A stretch of 36,827 bases of DNA. Origin: a virus. The stretch spans positions 1 to 36,827 of IMG/VR virus record IMGVR_UViG_3300033148_003503, one strand, 5' to 3'. Below the pieces are notes generated by a model. That model saw only the letters and a list, made by a program, of their open reading frames with translations, was not told the DNA's origin and made no database searches. Positions 26,759 through 36,631 of the stretch are shown in pieces (positions within the stretch are counted from its first letter, which is position 1; the number at the start of each line of letters is the position of its first letter). The translations under genes and the position numbers were made by a program.

Positions 26759-29700
26759 TTACTTACATTTTTTTATTCCTTTGGAAGGATAAATATTTGT
26801 ATATGAAAGTAAATTTGTTTGTCTTAATACCTTTTTAAATGATTTATATTTTTTATTTTTGTCAGATATCGGTTTATTCATAATCATATTAATAATATGC
26901 CCATAATCTTTACCACTACCACCTTGTTTAGAATAGAAGTTAGGACTGTAACACTCATAATCCTCTGTAACATACGGTTTAGAGTCTTTACGGTCAAATT
27001 TAAATCCAGATGAATTTTCTCCTTCTGAAATAAACGATGCTAATGCAAATATAAAACAAATTTTTGGTCCTGTGGTTTCATTTGTTATATAATTTGGGTT
27101 TTTCTCTATATATTCTTTTGTTGCTTGAGTATCTATATTTTTACTTATATAATCATAAAATACATCATTCACACCATCCGACTTTCCTATCACACGTGTT
27201 CCTGATATTGGTAAATAACCTCTTCTTCTATATAAATAATCCTTTACATATAAACCCTCATTAAATACTTCAATATTTTTACTAATTAATGTCAAACTTG
27301 CAGTAGGAAATTCTTCTATAATTGACTGCATAGTATCGACATCTATTATTTCATCATTACCTTTAGGTCTATTTTCTACTATGGGTAATTGTAGTATTTG
27401 ATTATCAAAATATTCTTGTGGTTTACCATCTATATAATTTTGTATATTGGTGGTTATTAAATTAGTTATATCTATATTATTTTTAGGTTTAATTGATGTA
27501 TAATCATACAGACGTGGGTAATACTTACCCCTATATAATTCCTCAAATACCTTCTTTAATTCTGGGTTTGTAGCAACTTTAGGTATATCATTACCAGAAG
27601 CATCTTTTAGTGTTTGTGCGATTGTCCAATCTTTAACATTATTATTATATGCCGATGATGACATTCTAGTCATATTATTAGAATAAAATAACATAGACGA
27701 CAAAAACATTGTTACTTGACTATTCGTTACAGTATCACCTAATACTGATTTAATACCACTTTCAAATATAGTTTTACCCTTTTCTTTACCTGTAGTGTCT
27801 AATGGTTCTTCTAACAACTTAGTAACTACATTTTGTGGAACACCTAACTGAATTAAGTTTTCTCCATCGTTGGCTAAAAACGCTTCAAAGTTAAAAGGTT
27901 CGTTCGCTAATTCTTCAATTAAACCTATTTCGTTAATTCTTAAATCTTCTTGTGTTAAATTATCTAAAGGTAATATTTCATCCTCCACCTCTTCAAAATT
28001 CATATTTAAGAATGTAGTATATTTGTCCACTATAGGTATTACATTACTACTTTGTCTTAACCCTTCGAAATTAGTAGTCATATCATTACCATTTATACTA
28101 TGTGTCACATTAGTTATTAAATAAGTTCCATTAAAAAATGGTACGTTATCTAACTGAAAATACATTAGTGGTTGAATTGGCATACAACCTAACGCTTCTA
28201 CACCACATTTATATGATCTAGTTCTATAAACTTTTAAAAGATTAGGTCCAGAAAAAACTTTAGAATTACCACCTCTTTTATCTATTAATTGAGATAACGT
28301 ACTAAAATATTCACCGGTTTCCCTATATTCATTTTGATTTAAACTAACGTCTTTAAATATACTTTGGTTTTCCGCACCAAATGCAACTCTAAATGCAACC
28401 ATTGTATTTTCATCTCCGTCCACTGCCTGAGATACTGAAGTAGTATCTGACATAATATCAAAACCATCATTCGGGTATGCATATGTTCTAACCATTTCAT
28501 CTATAGCCAATGATTTAGATTGTCCACCAGCGTAAATACAAACATAAATCGGACCACTACTACTCCACTCGTCTAAATTAGTCATCGGTTGGAACATCTC
28601 TTTGACATCCTCTTCTTTTTTAAAGTTTACATAGTTTGGTAATATTTGAAATAGGAATTGGTTGTCTCTTAGTATTTTAGAAATTAATAGGTATATGTTA
28701 GTGTCCATATCATTACTGATACTAGTTAAACTTTTTAAGTTTATAACCGCCTTATCACCAATATCATTCCAAGTTCTATCGATAAATCTAAAATAATCTA
28801 TTAAGTTACCACCAGAACTACCACAAGCGTTATAACATAAATCTTCTGCAGTACTACCCGCAACCCATTTATCATAAATTCCTTTTAAGTAATTATATAA
28901 AGACAATTTTATTTTATTATCTTTAACTATATCTTTTGATTTATCTTCTTCCGTTTCTGGATCTTCTGTTTTTTCTTGATTAAATTTATTTTTAAAGTTA
29001 GTAATGAATTCTGTGAATACAGAAGTTTTTATTCTCATAAAGTTTTTATTTTTACCGTAATCCTCATCAAAAAGTTTAGGTACTAATATTGCCAAATAAG
29101 TAGTTTCATTTAAAATAGTTCTTACTTTACTTGATGTATTTTTAATATCTTTATCATTGGATGCATCTGTATATTTTTCTATCTGAATAATATCACTGTT
29201 GTAACCTCCCGAACCTTCTACCCAATCTATAAAATATTGAATTAATTGTTGTTTAGTATGTGTAGGTAAGTTTAGAATATTTCCTAAATTCCAATTCATA
29301 CCCCAATCATCTTCTTTGGTTAATAAATCTACATATGTAGTTTTAAAAGATTCATTTTTTTCCTTAAGTGTATCATATCCAGTCCAATTAATAATATCTG
29401 TTGGTTTACTACTCCTATATAAAGAACCTCCAATCCACAATAAATACCTTTTTGGTAATTTTAAAATGGTAGAAGTACTATCAATAATCTTATTACCTAT
29501 AACGGTATTCCAATCACTAAATGGTAACGTACTTAAGTATAATAACGCATTACTATATGTGTCTGGTTGTTGAGTCCACAAACTACTATTAGTTAAAACT
29601 TTAACACCATCATTAGAATTAAATTTATTTATATAAAGTCTGTCTTTAATTTCTTCTTCAGTAACCGGTAAACTTGCCTCAGTTCGTGTTTTTATGTTTA

Positions 29701-32464
29701 CACCACCATCTATATTTGATATATCAACTATATCAAATGAGTCTTTTAATTTAGAAAAGTCACCATCACCACCTATAATTTTATTTTCTATCCCTTTACC
29801 CCAAGATTTATAACATATATTAGTTATAGTTTGATAATTTGTAGGAGAGTGGAATATATAAGGTGATTTCTGATTTTCTTTAGGTTTAGTATTAATTTTT
29901 TTAAATGATTCTTTTTTCTTTAAACTTTCTTCTAAAGTTACTTTTTCATTAATCATCTTGTTAGTGTCATCACCGATCACCAAATAATTTATATTATCAT
30001 TACTTCTTAAACCACTTATATTGGTTTCACTTACCCTATATCTATTTTGCCCACCATCTTCATTTAATACTAACTCATCTCCGTCTTTAATTACTACACC
30101 TTGTTCCAATAAACTATCTACTACGTTGTCTATATCTGTTTGAGACTGAGCGGTAGCTTGTAGATATTTTAAAAACGTTTTTTTAGAACCTTCAAATAAA
30201 AACAATAATTTTTCTACATTGTGTGCCTCTAATTCCGCAAAAAAGTTTAGATAATTAGGATCTTTTTCAGGATAGTTACTATATCTTAAAATAGTTAGTG
30301 CACGTAATACTAATATTTCATTTAATTTTTTATTAAAGTCTTCTTTATTGTTTACACTTAATAATTTATAATAAGGATTATCTGTCACATCAATTGGGTT
30401 AATAGGATACCAATCATTAGTATCTGCACCCGAATTTTGTGTTTTAGTTGCAATTCTTTTCGCCTTATTTATTGAGGACTTACCTTCTAAATATTTTGTT
30501 AAAAATTCACTAACAAACGTCACTTCAGGAAAAAATGTTTCCTCAGTAGATTTTAATTCTTCACCTATATAAAATTCTTGTGGATCTGTATTATCATTTT
30601 CTTGTTTAAAAACAGTCGCCCATGGATATGGTGTATCTACCTTTCCATTTTCACCTGTTGGTAAATCATTTAATGAAAATTTCCTATTAAATAACTTATT
30701 ACGTTGTTTTTTTAAACTTTCACTTTGTGAGTCTACGGAAACTTCATATAATGTCTTTATCATTGCCTGTGTATTATTACAAATAACTGAAAAGACATAT
30801 TTTAATGTGGGGTTAAATTTTAATTCTTCCCTTAAAGACTTATTTAATCTTTTTTCAATTTCTTTTTTTTCTTTATCTCTTACCGTTTGAATATAATTAA
30901 TTATGTTTTGAGTTAATTGTCTCATATCTGCAAAATTATAAACAAACATAGGATTTTGTAAACTACCTAAACCTCTAGTAATTGCTATTTTCTTTTCTTC
31001 GGTGATTAAATCATCAGGTTTAAATGATGAGTTAATACCATATGTAAGTAACTTATATAGTGGGGTATTTTCAGTAACCATATTATTTAAAATAATTTCT
31101 AATGTCTCTGAATTACCATTTAGTTTAAAACTAATATCTACATTTCCATCACTTATTGTTTTACTTTCTGTCCCTACTCCATCTTCTCTCCACAAATATC
31201 CACTTTTATTACTAGCGGGGTCTACCCTAAAATCCCTAAAAGGATTATCTCCTTGATTAATTTTGATATTATCAATATCTAAACTTAAATCTTTTAAAAA
31301 AGGAGTACTTTCCGTTAAATATTCTTCATAACTACTAATTAACCTATTAAGTTGTTGTGTATATTGATTAAAATATAAACTCTTAGAAGCATTTTTTTTC
31401 ATTATAATTATATCTCTTACTGATATATAATCTCTATCTAATTGTAAATCATCCTCTTTAATTCCTTCCGTTTGGATTGTATCAGAATCATTAGATTTCT
31501 TCATAAACTCTTCACTATTGTTGGTTGTATCATCTTCTTTAGGCATTGGGCTACCTATTAATGTAAGAATATTTTCCATTTTTTTCTGTAAAGTAGTCAG
31601 TTTTATGAATGCATCATATGACGTATCTTCATCTTTTAGATTTTGAAATGTTACGGGTAATTTACTCATTTGTATTAAAAAATCATCCAATGGAGGTGTA
31701 TCTAACGTTATTGTTTCCCCTTGTTCGTTTTTTTGTTCAATCTTAAGTTTATTAAGTTCTTTCAAACCTCTTTTTGTATTAACTGTACCAATAATATTAC
31801 CTAAATTCATATCCGCTAAAAATGCCTGTTGAAATCCAACGAAATTAGCTTGTATATTAAAGTTTCCTTTGGCAGAATCAAAACTAGAATCCCATTTTAA
31901 TAAATGTAAACAATAAGTAACTGGTGGACCGTAATAACCTTTAATTGTTAATTGAAAGACAGGATAAGGTAATGTAAAAAATACACCATATCTTAATCTA
32001 CTATTGTAAATTTCTTGATCTTCCGGTAAAACATCAAAAAGACTAGCACCCCTTAAATCCGTAAATGAAATATTTACTTTAGGAACTAAACTAGCACCAT
32101 ATTCTACATTAATAGAGTTGATGCCGAACCCTTCTAACATACCTTCCGCATCTTGTTGTGCAGAAGTACCACCCATATCGGTGTAGTTTGTTGTTGCATA
32201 AGACTTATATGTAGTTCTTTTAGTGTTATTACTATCCTCACTTACATCATATATTTCTTCTGTTGATTGTGTAGCAATAAAACTTATTTCACCGGTTTCT
32301 GAATTTGCACTATCACCCACACCTCTATGTGTAGACTGAGCAAAAAGAGAAATATATAAAAATAAATCTTCTTCAGGAATTTTATCTCTACCAGGTGGGT
32401 TAGGATCAACTAAAAATATTTTGTTTTTAGTGGCTACCTTTACATTAGAATTTGGATCTTGCAT
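26759..32464 (-). CDS. Giant tail protein, probable hub/baseplate component, 1901 aa
   Basis: The largest complete gene of the window. The N-terminal region has strings such as LYISLFAQSTHRGVGDSANS, and residues about 130-230 (NSRLRYGVFFTLPYPVFQLT, IKGYYGPPVTYCLHLLKWDS, FVGFQQAFLADMNLGNIIG) look like a conserved structural core. Near residues 1410-1480 is CMPIQPLMYFQLDNVPFFNG, then YLITNVTHSINGNDMTTNFEG, resembling the domain of tail hub proteins of the gp27/protein D type where a 'V-x-H-x-I-x-x-n-x-x-x-T-x-f-x-G-x-R' pattern ends the barrel. Long helical Lys/Glu-rich stretches lie between. It sits between gp53 and the small-gene unit. Hub identity is inferred from this pattern and from neighbouring gp53; no lysozyme motif seen. 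Confidence 0.85.
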   Translation of the reverse strand: MQDPNSNVKVATKNKIFLVDPNPPGRDKIPEEDLFLYISLFAQSTHRGVGDSANSETGEISFIATQSTEEIYDVSEDSNNTKRTTYKSYATTNYTDMGGTSAQQDAEGMLEGFGINSINVEYGASLVPKVNISFTDLRGASLFDVLPEDQEIYNSRLRYGVFFTLPYPVFQLTIKGYYGPPVTYCLHLLKWDSSFDSAKGNFNIQANFVGFQQAFLADMNLGNIIGTVNTKRGLKELNKLKIEQKNEQGETITLDTPPLDDFLIQMSKLPVTFQNLKDEDTSYDAFIKLTTLQKKMENILTLIGSPMPKEDDTTNNSEEFMKKSNDSDTIQTEGIKEDDLQLDRDYISVRDIIIMKKNASKSLYFNQYTQQLNRLISSYEEYLTESTPFLKDLSLDIDNIKINQGDNPFRDFRVDPASNKSGYLWREDGVGTESKTISDGNVDISFKLNGNSETLEIILNNMVTENTPLYKLLTYGINSSFKPDDLITEEKKIAITRGLGSLQNPMFVYNFADMRQLTQNIINYIQTVRDKEKKEIEKRLNKSLREELKFNPTLKYVFSVICNNTQAMIKTLYEVSVDSQSESLKKQRNKLFNRKFSLNDLPTGENGKVDTPYPWATVFKQENDNTDPQEFYIGEELKSTEETFFPEVTFVSEFLTKYLEGKSSINKAKRIATKTQNSGADTNDWYPINPIDVTDNPYYKLLSVNNKEDFNKKLNEILVLRALTILRYSNYPEKDPNYLNFFAELEAHNVEKLLFLFEGSKKTFLKYLQATAQSQTDIDNVVDSLLEQGVVIKDGDELVLNEDGGQNRYRVSETNISGLRSNDNINYLVIGDDTNKMINEKVTLEESLKKKESFKKINTKPKENQKSPYIFHSPTNYQTITNICYKSWGKGIENKIIGGDGDFSKLKDSFDIVDISNIDGGVNIKTRTEASLPVTEEEIKDRLYINKFNSNDGVKVLTNSSLWTQQPDTYSNALLYLSTLPFSDWNTVIGNKIIDSTSTILKLPKRYLLWIGGSLYRSSKPTDIINWTGYDTLKEKNESFKTTYVDLLTKEDDWGMNWNLGNILNLPTHTKQQLIQYFIDWVEGSGGYNSDIIQIEKYTDASNDKDIKNTSSKVRTILNETTYLAILVPKLFDEDYGKNKNFMRIKTSVFTEFITNFKNKFNQEKTEDPETEEDKSKDIVKDNKIKLSLYNYLKGIYDKWVAGSTAEDLCYNACGSSGGNLIDYFRFIDRTWNDIGDKAVINLKSLTSISNDMDTNIYLLISKILRDNQFLFQILPNYVNFKKEEDVKEMFQPMTNLDEWSSSGPIYVCIYAGGQSKSLAIDEMVRTYAYPNDGFDIMSDTTSVSQAVDGDENTMVAFRVAFGAENQSIFKDVSLNQNEYRETGEYFSTLSQLIDKRGGNSKVFSGPNLLKVYRTRSYKCGVEALGCMPIQPLMYFQLDNVPFFNGTYLITNVTHSINGNDMTTNFEGLRQSSNVIPIVDKYTTFLNMNFEEVEDEILPLDNLTQEDLRINEIGLIEELANEPFNFEAFLANDGENLIQLGVPQNVVTKLLEEPLDTTGKEKGKTIFESGIKSVLGDTVTNSQVTMFLSSMLFYSNNMTRMSSSAYNNNVKDWTIAQTLKDASGNDIPKVATNPELKKVFEELYRGKYYPRLYDYTSIKPKNNIDITNLITTNIQNYIDGKPQEYFDNQILQLPIVENRPKGNDEIIDVDTMQSIIEEFPTASLTLISKNIEVFNEGLYVKDYLYRRRGYLPISGTRVIGKSDGVNDVFYDYISKNIDTQATKEYIEKNPNYITNETTGPKICFIFALASFISEGENSSGFKFDRKDSKPYVTEDYECYSPNFYSKQGGSGKDYGHIINMIMNKPISDKNKKYKSFKKVLRQTNLLSYTNIYPSKGIKKCK

Positions 32465-32475
32465 AAAACTTTATT

Positions 32476-32799
32476 TTAAATACCATATAATTCATCATAA
32501 TTTTTAACTGCTTGAATATATTGTTGTATAGTATCTGTTAACGGAAATGGTATCCTTATTATTTCCCCATTTGGTATATTTTCTTCTACCCCACCATATC
32601 TAGGATTACATAGTAAAATTAACCATCCATAGTACGGTGAGTTATAATATTGTTGACTAAATTTATCTAACCTATCTCTATCACTATTATAAACTACTGT
32701 TTTATCGGTTGATTTTGGATCAATGGTTAAAAATGGAAGTGGTTTTGTCACCTCATTAATTACGAACCTTGTATATCTATTATAATAATTTCTTGACAT
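32476..32799 (-). CDS. 53: Baseplate wedge protein, T4 gp53-like, 107 aa
   Basis: Joins neighbouring baseplate wedges around the hub in T4. The motif is SPYYGWLILLCNPRYGG (residues about 54-70) followed by 'N-x-P-x-G-E-x-I-R-I-P-F-P' (NGEIIRIPFP, about 77-86), typical of the LysM-like gp53 fold. A basic N-terminus (SRNYYNRYTRFVINE) precedes. At 107 residues it is shorter than T4 gp53 (196). It is the second gene of the first virion operon, overlapping nothing, 7 bases after the 1274-residue gene. Minus strand TATAAATA lies at 32804-32811, too close to the ATG to be a normal promoter. Confidence 0.88.
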   Translation of the reverse strand: MSRNYYNRYTRFVINEVTKPLPFLTIDPKSTDKTVVYNSDRDRLDKFSQQYYNSPYYGWLILLCNPRYGGVEENIPNGEIIRIPFPLTDTIQQYIQAVKNYDELYGI

Positions 32800-32806
32800 A
32801 ATTTAT

Positions 32807-35800
32807 TTATAATTTAGTAATTTTCCCAGTTATTTTATTACTTGTATCATCTAATTTACATTCAACTTTAAATTCTACTGTTTTTGTACTTGATGATTTA
32901 GCTTCGTTATAATATCCTGTCACTCTTAGTAATAGTAAAGATTTACTTTTAAGTTTATTTAGTTTTTTCTTGGCTTTTTCTAAATCTTTTTGTGCTACTC
33001 TTAAATTAGTAAGTGTAGTTTGATTGGTTGTACCTGTTAATATTTGATTTTTATATTCATTTACATCCGTATTACCGGATATAACTTGTCCTTCTAAATC
33101 TGGTATGTCTTTTGTTGCAGATACGATTTCGGATTTTATACCTGAAGCAACAAATACCCCATTTAAATCACCTAAGTATTCGGTTAATTTTACTGTTGAG
33201 GCATCTTTTTGTATTTCATTTGTATCCTTTTTATCTTCACCTTCACCAGTTTGACCAATATTTTTTAATGTTCTATATATTGTATCTCCAGAGAATTTAT
33301 AATCTACTTCCATTACAAGTAAATTTTGTTCTAATTCATAACCTTTATTAGTACCATCTAACGCAATAACATCACTAGATTTTAGCGGTTCACTTACTGT
33401 TGACCCAGTAGTGGCAGCATCAACTGCAGTTAAAGATTTAACTAAAATATCGGTAGCAGAATTATCTATCACAATATTATAATAAGGTTCAAATGATGAT
33501 GTAGGTGTTCCTCCACCACCTTTTGCCGCTTCTTCTTGTTCTGGAAATCCTTCAGTTTTTAATGATTCTGTTAATCTATCTAAATCTACACCTTCTTTCG
33601 CCTTTTCTTCTCCTAATTTTATTCCTGGAACTATTTTACCACCATCGGCAGTTAATTCTAAACTATCGGAACGAACATCATACATTTCGGTATTAGCATA
33701 ATAGTTAAAGGATAATGCATTTTGTAATCTATCAATAGGTCCTTGCAATGATTGCCCACCTAATATATTAATTGACATAGTAATATTTGCCATCATAGGT
33801 TGTACCCCTATACCTGACGGATTTAAATCCCATTGTATTCCACTTCCTGCCTCATAAGTTATATTTAATGATGTTATACAAACTTTAGTATGTATAAAAT
33901 CACCAATTCTTAAAATACATATTGGGGGTCTACCGAAATTTAAATTTTGTGGTTTAAATTTAGTGTCCTTTGTAGATATACTCGGTCCTTGTCTTAAGCA
34001 TTGGTTTAAGAATGTTAATCTAGTGTTTAACCCTTCTGGTGTAGTACTATGAAATCCAGGATGAAAATATTTAATTTTTTCCGAAATAGTAGCAAAATAG
34101 TTAGGATAAAATTCATCTATATAATCAAAATAAGTAGTTTCATCAATAATTAGATTATCAACTATTTGTGCAAATTCAGGATAATAAACCAAATCACCTA
34201 GTCCCTCATTTTTTACTTCTGGTGTTTTTTCAGTATTTTGCGAATTAACTTGATCGTATTCTATAGAAACCTCAACTCTTTGGTTGGCTTCATTTACCAG
34301 ATTAGTTGATAGTGTACTACCTTTTGCAATGATTTTCTTTTTAACTTTTCTTTTTAATTTAGGATCTAAATTATCTTTTATTTCTTTAAAAACTAATTCT
34401 GCCCTTTTTTTACTTAATCTTTTTGCTTGACCATCAGTTAGTGTATTTTCAGAATCACATGGATATATAGGTTTATCATCATTGTCTCTACATCCAGCCC
34501 CTTCTACCTTACCAGCAAAACCCACACACGTAATTAAAATATTTCCCGATTCTAAATCAATATTTTCAAATAATGTTAATACTTCATTAGTTAAATTAGT
34601 AGTATCTGTATTGAATACTTTACTACCAGAAACTTCATCATCACATGTCACCATTCGTAATTCTTCTTCAAAACAAACAACAAAATCTTCTTTAATTCTA
34701 TCTGTATTATTTACTGTTTCTGATTCTTGTCTTGATAATTTTTTTTCAATTTCTTTTTTAGTGTTGGTATCAATATTTGTATCTCTATCTAATAAATTTA
34801 AAAATTCTTGTGGTGAATCACATCCCGCAATAAATCTTTCAATTGCATTTGTTCTTTTACCTCTATACCCATTAACTACCCTAGGATGATCAACTACTAC
34901 CTTAAATCTTAATTGTCCTGACCTACTTGCGTTGTTATATGTATATAATGGTTCTCCTCTTCCTATAAATTGGTTATCATTCCATTGTGCACTTGAATTT
35001 TCATCAAATGCTAAGTCATAAGGTGGAAACCACATTATTCTTCCTTTATTTCCTGTTAACATATCACCAGGACCAATTTCACTTAATGGTAAATCTGGTA
35101 AATTATCCGTCCAAGCTAAATTTTCAATAGACAACATAAATTTCTTAAATGTTGTAGTACCATCTTCTTTTAGTGGGTGATATTTTGGTATTCCATTATC
35201 TTGTAATACACTAAATGCCGCCTTTTCTTTAGTTGCAGAAAATCCTACCGCCCCACCGGGAGTTTCATCAGTAAATAAACCACTCTTTCTAATTGCATTT
35301 GCATAAGAATAATTATTAACTACTGTCCATACCCTACAATAATTACCATCAAAATCCGCATCTATTAATCCTGATTTACTAATTGCGTTACCTCTACTAA
35401 TTAATCTACCTTTTTGTTTATCTTTAAAAAATCTATCAGTCTGATCTATAAATACATTTTCAGATTGTTCAGTTACTAAATTTTGGGTTTTATATAATAA
35501 TGTTTTTTCGTTGAAGTTGTTAGGTGTTTCTTTTTCCCATTTAAATGTTTCATCAACAGTTGTTTCTTTTTGTCCTTCTGATTGACTTCCATCTGCATCA
35601 TTAAAATCAGATGAAGGAAATGGTGATGCAATAATTGCACCTCTATTAGTACTCGCAGGACTACCAATATAATATCTACTATTAGTACCTTCATCAGAAG
35701 TTCCAATTAACCTACTATCAGTATACTTAGGTCTAAATAAATTATTCTCAAAAGAAGATAATAAATACTGAATTTGTTCATTACTAGTTCTAGTTAAGAA

Positions 35801-36631
35801 ATTATCCATTCTTTGTTCTGTTGATAAAGAAGGATTTGCCGCACCTAAATCCATATTTAATCTATTCGCTAAATCAATATTTTGACTATTCTTTGGTGAA
35901 TTATTATATTCTTGCCACCCTATAGCATCATCTGAAATACCAGTTTGTTCATTACTGAATACACCCCTTAACTTATTTATATAATTTGGTACAACTATAT
36001 CTTCATTAACGGGTGGTGTAATACTACCTGTTTTTGTTAATGGTTGTAATTCCTCTTCTATTTGAGCAATTTTATATTGTATTGTATTTGTTAAGTATTT
36101 TGCACCAGTTAACCCCAACAATGATTCATCGTTTAAATCATAAGCATTTGCCATTTCAATTACATTATATGGAAATTGAACTCCTACATTTTTTCCTCTA
36201 CTTAATAGGTTAAATTTTGCGGGTAAAGAACCATTTGGGTATTCACTTCTATCTACATCTTCGTTACCTCTACCAATTAAATTTAATGATGCACTTATTG
36301 CATCAATATAAGGTGTATAAATAACTTCGTAATTTGGGTATCCATTTAAAGGTTTAAATCTATTTAAAAGTAAATCATTCTCTCTTTCAGTCTGACTACT
36401 CTCTTCTAATAATCTACCCTCAATCTTATTAGTATTATAATTGGTTTTTATATTCTCACCAGTTTCATCATCAATATTGACTATAGTACCTGCACCATAT
36501 GCCATATTAGCAAATTGACTTTCTTTAATTCCATCAGAAATTGGTGGTGGTAAATTCCTCGCTAATAACGAGTTTCTAAATTCTTGTGTACTATATACTC
36601 CTAATTTATCTAGGTCTAATATTCCTGGCAT
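32807..36631 (-). CDS. Large virion protein with embedded OmpA-like domain, probable tail/baseplate, 1274 aa
   Basis: The N-terminal 560 residues are Asn/Tyr-rich and unassigned. At about 540-600 is a segment GRIMWFPPYDLAF then GRGEPLYTY and RSGQLRFKVVVDHP. At about 670-795 an OmpA-like region follows: ILITCVGFAGK, then LSKKRAELVFKEI, AKGST and NEANQRVEVSIEY, matching the LS-x-x-RA-x-x-V and N-x-RVE-I signature of peptidoglycan-associating domains; the usual Asp of GHTD is not evident. At about 905-980 is TSLNITYEAGSGIQWDLNP, then MANITMSINILGGQSLQGP. Residues about 1200-1232 form a coiled coil (LRVAQKDLEKAKKKLNKLKS). The OmpA part sits inside a protein whose flanks look structural. It heads the first virion operon after a 16-base AT motif, and gp53 follows by 7 bases. 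Baseplate role is inferred from gp53. Confidence 0.87.
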   Translation of the reverse strand: MPGILDLDKLGVYSTQEFRNSLLARNLPPPISDGIKESQFANMAYGAGTIVNIDDETGENIKTNYNTNKIEGRLLEESSQTERENDLLLNRFKPLNGYPNYEVIYTPYIDAISASLNLIGRGNEDVDRSEYPNGSLPAKFNLLSRGKNVGVQFPYNVIEMANAYDLNDESLLGLTGAKYLTNTIQYKIAQIEEELQPLTKTGSITPPVNEDIVVPNYINKLRGVFSNEQTGISDDAIGWQEYNNSPKNSQNIDLANRLNMDLGAANPSLSTEQRMDNFLTRTSNEQIQYLLSSFENNLFRPKYTDSRLIGTSDEGTNSRYYIGSPASTNRGAIIASPFPSSDFNDADGSQSEGQKETTVDETFKWEKETPNNFNEKTLLYKTQNLVTEQSENVFIDQTDRFFKDKQKGRLISRGNAISKSGLIDADFDGNYCRVWTVVNNYSYANAIRKSGLFTDETPGGAVGFSATKEKAAFSVLQDNGIPKYHPLKEDGTTTFKKFMLSIENLAWTDNLPDLPLSEIGPGDMLTGNKGRIMWFPPYDLAFDENSSAQWNDNQFIGRGEPLYTYNNASRSGQLRFKVVVDHPRVVNGYRGKRTNAIERFIAGCDSPQEFLNLLDRDTNIDTNTKKEIEKKLSRQESETVNNTDRIKEDFVVCFEEELRMVTCDDEVSGSKVFNTDTTNLTNEVLTLFENIDLESGNILITCVGFAGKVEGAGCRDNDDKPIYPCDSENTLTDGQAKRLSKKRAELVFKEIKDNLDPKLKRKVKKKIIAKGSTLSTNLVNEANQRVEVSIEYDQVNSQNTEKTPEVKNEGLGDLVYYPEFAQIVDNLIIDETTYFDYIDEFYPNYFATISEKIKYFHPGFHSTTPEGLNTRLTFLNQCLRQGPSISTKDTKFKPQNLNFGRPPICILRIGDFIHTKVCITSLNITYEAGSGIQWDLNPSGIGVQPMMANITMSINILGGQSLQGPIDRLQNALSFNYYANTEMYDVRSDSLELTADGGKIVPGIKLGEEKAKEGVDLDRLTESLKTEGFPEQEEAAKGGGGTPTSSFEPYYNIVIDNSATDILVKSLTAVDAATTGSTVSEPLKSSDVIALDGTNKGYELEQNLLVMEVDYKFSGDTIYRTLKNIGQTGEGEDKKDTNEIQKDASTVKLTEYLGDLNGVFVASGIKSEIVSATKDIPDLEGQVISGNTDVNEYKNQILTGTTNQTTLTNLRVAQKDLEKAKKKLNKLKSKSLLLLRVTGYYNEAKSSSTKTVEFKVECKLDDTSNKITGKITKL

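Noticed and set aside
34482-34889. Plus-strand frame of 135 codons
   Set aside because: Antisense to the OmpA-like region of the 1274-residue gene, no start context.
35476-35706. Minus-strand frame of 76 codons
   Set aside because: Lies in another frame inside the 1274-residue gene on the same strand, with a low-complexity Leu/Lys sequence.
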